Part shown: one piece after another, positions 58,002 to 59,692 of the stretch
Position numbering within the stretch: position 1 is the stretch's first letter
Layout of the letters: each line of letters starts with the position of its first letter
NCBI GenBank assembly: GCA_913020445.1
Contig: CAJWAR010000025.1
Span: forward strand, 1-59,692
Direction: 5' to 3'
DNA: 59,692 nt
Source: an uncultured Rhodospirillaceae bacterium
GTDB taxonomy: Bacteria > Pseudomonadota > Alphaproteobacteria > Rhodospirillales > UBA2165
Made by a program: the position numbers and the translations under genes
The notes under the pieces: generated by a model
What the model was told of the DNA's origin: nothing
The model's input: the letters and a program-made list of their open reading frames with translations, nothing else
The model's database searches: none

Positions 58002-58412
58002 CTAGGCCGCAATGTGATCAACCCAGTCATTGGTTGGCCGGGCAATTTTCATGCCGCCGCCATAGACTGCAAAATTTGCTTTGGCGGAACGCAAAGCCAA
58101 GTCGTCAAAGGCGACACTGGCAATTTGCTCACGGTTGAGACCGATATCGGCAAGTTCACGGTCAGACAAACGGGCGAGTTCGTCATAAGTCGTAGCGGCA
58201 CGCAGGCCACTGTTAATACCGGCAAAAATCTTGCCGATGAATTCGGCGGCGGCTTTGATCATTTGACCGGCGACTTGCGCCTGGGCCAGACGTGCTTCGC
58301 GCACCAGCTGATCTATGTCTTCCATGCTTAAATTCTCGACTTCACTGAAATCAACGACGGAAACCATTTCGTCTGCGGCCAGTTCAATTTGTTCGTTAGA
58401 AAGCTTATTCAT
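58002..58412 (-). CDS. DUF1127-domain protein with an N-terminal extension
   Basis: 136 residues. The DUF1127-type segment TYDELARLSDRELADIGLNREQI is at about 73-96; such short proteins in alphaproteobacteria influence small-molecule metabolism and RNA turnover, including phosphate-related responses. The first 50 residues are acidic and not recognised. The start is well marked by AGGAG 8 nt upstream. It has its own terminator and stands upstream of phoR-phoB, but whether it belongs to the phosphate response is inference. The 217 nt upstream are AT-rich with no gene. Confidence 0.8.
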   Translation of the reverse strand: MNKLSNEQIELAADEMVSVVDFSEVENLSMEDIDQLVREARLAQAQVAGQMIKAAAEFIGKIFAGINSGLRAATTYDELARLSDRELADIGLNREQIASVAFDDLALRSAKANFAVYGGGMKIARPTNDWVDHIAA

Positions 58413-58629
58413 TTTTTTCTCCTACTTTCTTGCTGTCCGGCTCAAGTTCGCCGGATCATCATTACTTTGATAAAGAGAATATAGGTTTTTTAAACTGGTT
58501 CAGTTAGGGGGTTAACCGCAAAACAGCCATGCGTATTTTGCATAGATATAAAAATAATATAAATATAACAGTAGGTTACATATATTTATAGAATCTGATT
58601 AGAATTAATATTTGCGGTACGACGTCCGA

Positions 58630-59692
58630 TTAAACCCAACGAGGCGTGTAGTCCTCGACTGCCTTATATTGCACCGGCATAGCCAAATCGTAATCGAGTT
58701 CCGTGGCGGCGTGGCGCGTCCAATAGGGATCAAATAGATGCATACGGGCAATCACACAAATATCTCCCCGCCCACTGGCAATGATCGAATTGGCATCCGC
58801 ATAAGACTGAATATTACCGACGGTCATGGTTGGGATATCGGCCTCCAGTTTGATCCGGTCCGAGAACGGTAATTGGAACAAACGGCCATATTCCGGTTCT
58901 TCTTCGGATACAACTTGGCCGGAGGACACATCCAGAATATCACAGCCAGCGTGTTTAAACGCCTTGGCAATTTCAACCGCATCTTCTGCCGCTATCCCTT
59001 TTTCGATCCAATCACTTGCCGAAATGCGGACCGAGATCGGTTTTTCCTCGGGCCAGGCGGCGCGAACAGCGGCAAAAACTTCCAGCGGATAACGCAGGCG
59101 ATTTTCCATCGACCCGCCATATTCGTCTTCGCGTGTATTGGTTTTGGGGGAAATAAACGTGTTTAGCAAATAGCCATGCGCGCAGTGCAATTCCAACATA
59201 TCAAAGTCGGCTTCCTGGGCGCGCCCGGCAGCGGTGACAAACTCATTACGCACGCGATCCATGTCATCCCGGGTCATTTCCCTGGGCGTTGGATTGTCCG
59301 CAGAATAAGCAATCGGCGAGGCTGCCATAATCGGCCAGTCGCCTTCGATCAGAGGCGCAAGATCGCCGCCCTCCCATTGCACGTGGGTTGAAGCCTTGCG
59401 GCCGGCATGGCTAAGCTGCATACCGATCTTCGCATAAGAGTTCTGGTGGATGTAATCAACAACGCGCTTCCAGGCCGTAACATGTTCGTCCGTATATATG
59501 CCGGCGTCACCGGGCGAAATCCGGCCTGCGGCACTAATCGCGGTACTCTCGGACATCACCAATCCGGCGCCACCCATGGCCCGGCTGCCAAGGTGAACGA
59601 GGTGAAAATCACCAATCAACCCATCTTCGGCTGAATACATGCACATCGGCGAAACCGCGATGCGGTTCTGCAGCACCATGTCGCGAAGCTTA
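58630..59692 (-). CDS. Old Yellow Enzyme family NADH:flavin oxidoreductase, N-terminus outside the window
   Basis: FMN-dependent ene-reductase of the YqjM/NamA-like class. Visible are RIAVSPMCMYSAEDG (the Cys region of this class), IGMQLSHAGRKAS, the LHCAHGYLLNTFISPKTNTR motif and EYGGS. The C-terminus is complete. The frame is open to the right-hand edge (KLRDMVLQNR), so only a short N-terminal part is missing; the Met at 59679 is internal to the family. Substrates are activated alkenes such as enones, and sometimes nitro compounds. Confidence 0.9.
   Translation of the reverse strand, partial: KLRDMVLQNRIAVSPMCMYSAEDGLIGDFHLVHLGSRAMGGAGLVMSESTAISAAGRISPGDAGIYTDEHVTAWKRVVDYIHQNSYAKIGMQLSHAGRKASTHVQWEGGDLAPLIEGDWPIMAASPIAYSADNPTPREMTRDDMDRVRNEFVTAAGRAQEADFDMLELHCAHGYLLNTFISPKTNTREDEYGGSMENRLRYPLEVFAAVRAAWPEEKPISVRISASDWIEKGIAAEDAVEIAKAFKHAGCDILDVSSGQVVSEEEPEYGRLFQLPFSDRIKLEADIPTMTVGNIQSYADANSIIASGRGDICVIARMHLFDPYWTRHAATELDYDLAMPVQYKAVEDYTPRWV

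Overview
The window looks like about 60 kb of chromosome from an alphaproteobacterium, probably a free-living (perhaps marine) relative of the Rhodospirillales. The class-level call rests on the protein styles: PhoB/PhoR, a DUF1127 protein, PilZ, an ArsR-methyltransferase fusion next to metF-metH, TRAP and Liv transporters, and MlaA/MlaC. Base composition is close to 50% GC, genes are tightly packed, and I see no rRNA, tRNA, CRISPR array, insertion sequence or prophage. Both ends cut genes: a PilZ-domain protein on the left and an Old Yellow Enzyme family oxidoreductase on the right.

Region 1 (1-1702) has the PilZ protein, a TlpA-like thioredoxin and a lone receiver domain. Region 2 (1957-9246) holds two tandem copies of a dctP-dctQ-dctM TRAP operon on the minus strand. 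The copy nearer the window start ends in an intact VOC-family gene. The other copy keeps only a short decayed piece of that gene, so the ancestral unit was dctP-dctQ-dctM-VOC. The promoters and a 90-nt upstream block were duplicated too. Region 3 (9236-23517) is a catabolic and uptake island: a dipeptide-type ABC transporter without a binding protein, a zeta-class GST, a complete branched-chain-type ABC transporter (livK-H-M-G-F) with an SDR, a selenoprotein, a second VOC protein, a pterin carbinolamine dehydratase, a 3-oxoadipyl-CoA thiolase and a D-2-hydroxyacid dehydrogenase. Together they suggest uptake and breakdown of aromatic or other organic acids.

The most notable item is at 19488-20177 (minus). 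Two apparent ORFs are one gene interrupted by a single in-frame UGA. The motif is GSYT-U-PPYR followed by EAH..DGW, the signature of iodothyronine deiodinase-like proteins. A well-formed bacterial SECIS-like hairpin starts just downstream of the UGA. I read this as a deiodinase-like selenoprotein, not a pseudogene.

Region 4 (23724-38733) is mainly housekeeping: an adrenodoxin-type ferredoxin reductase, PrmA, a UvrD helicase, a DUF1501/DUF1800 pair, a trypsin-fold PDZ protein that has lost its catalytic His and Asp, a ClC channel with CBS domains, a GGDEF cyclase, a ferredoxin-MBL fusion and a deoxyribosyltransferase-like protein. A PIN/Phd toxin-antitoxin pair follows (38746-39394). Region 5 (39600-46573) is a one-carbon and methionine operon: an ArsR-methyltransferase regulator (SahR-like), metF, metH, purU and a MaoC hydratase. 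A 20-nt palindrome in front of the regulator is the likely operator.

Region 6 (46926-50179) has mlaA-mlaC for outer-membrane lipid traffic and the ribosome-associated ABC protein EttA. Region 7 (50265-57837) is a signalling block: a di-heme peroxidase, a receiver-adenylate cyclase, a receiver protein, a large hybrid kinase, and phoB-phoR with a PhoR that has no membrane anchor. A DUF1127 protein with a strong terminator and the OYE-type oxidoreductase close the window.
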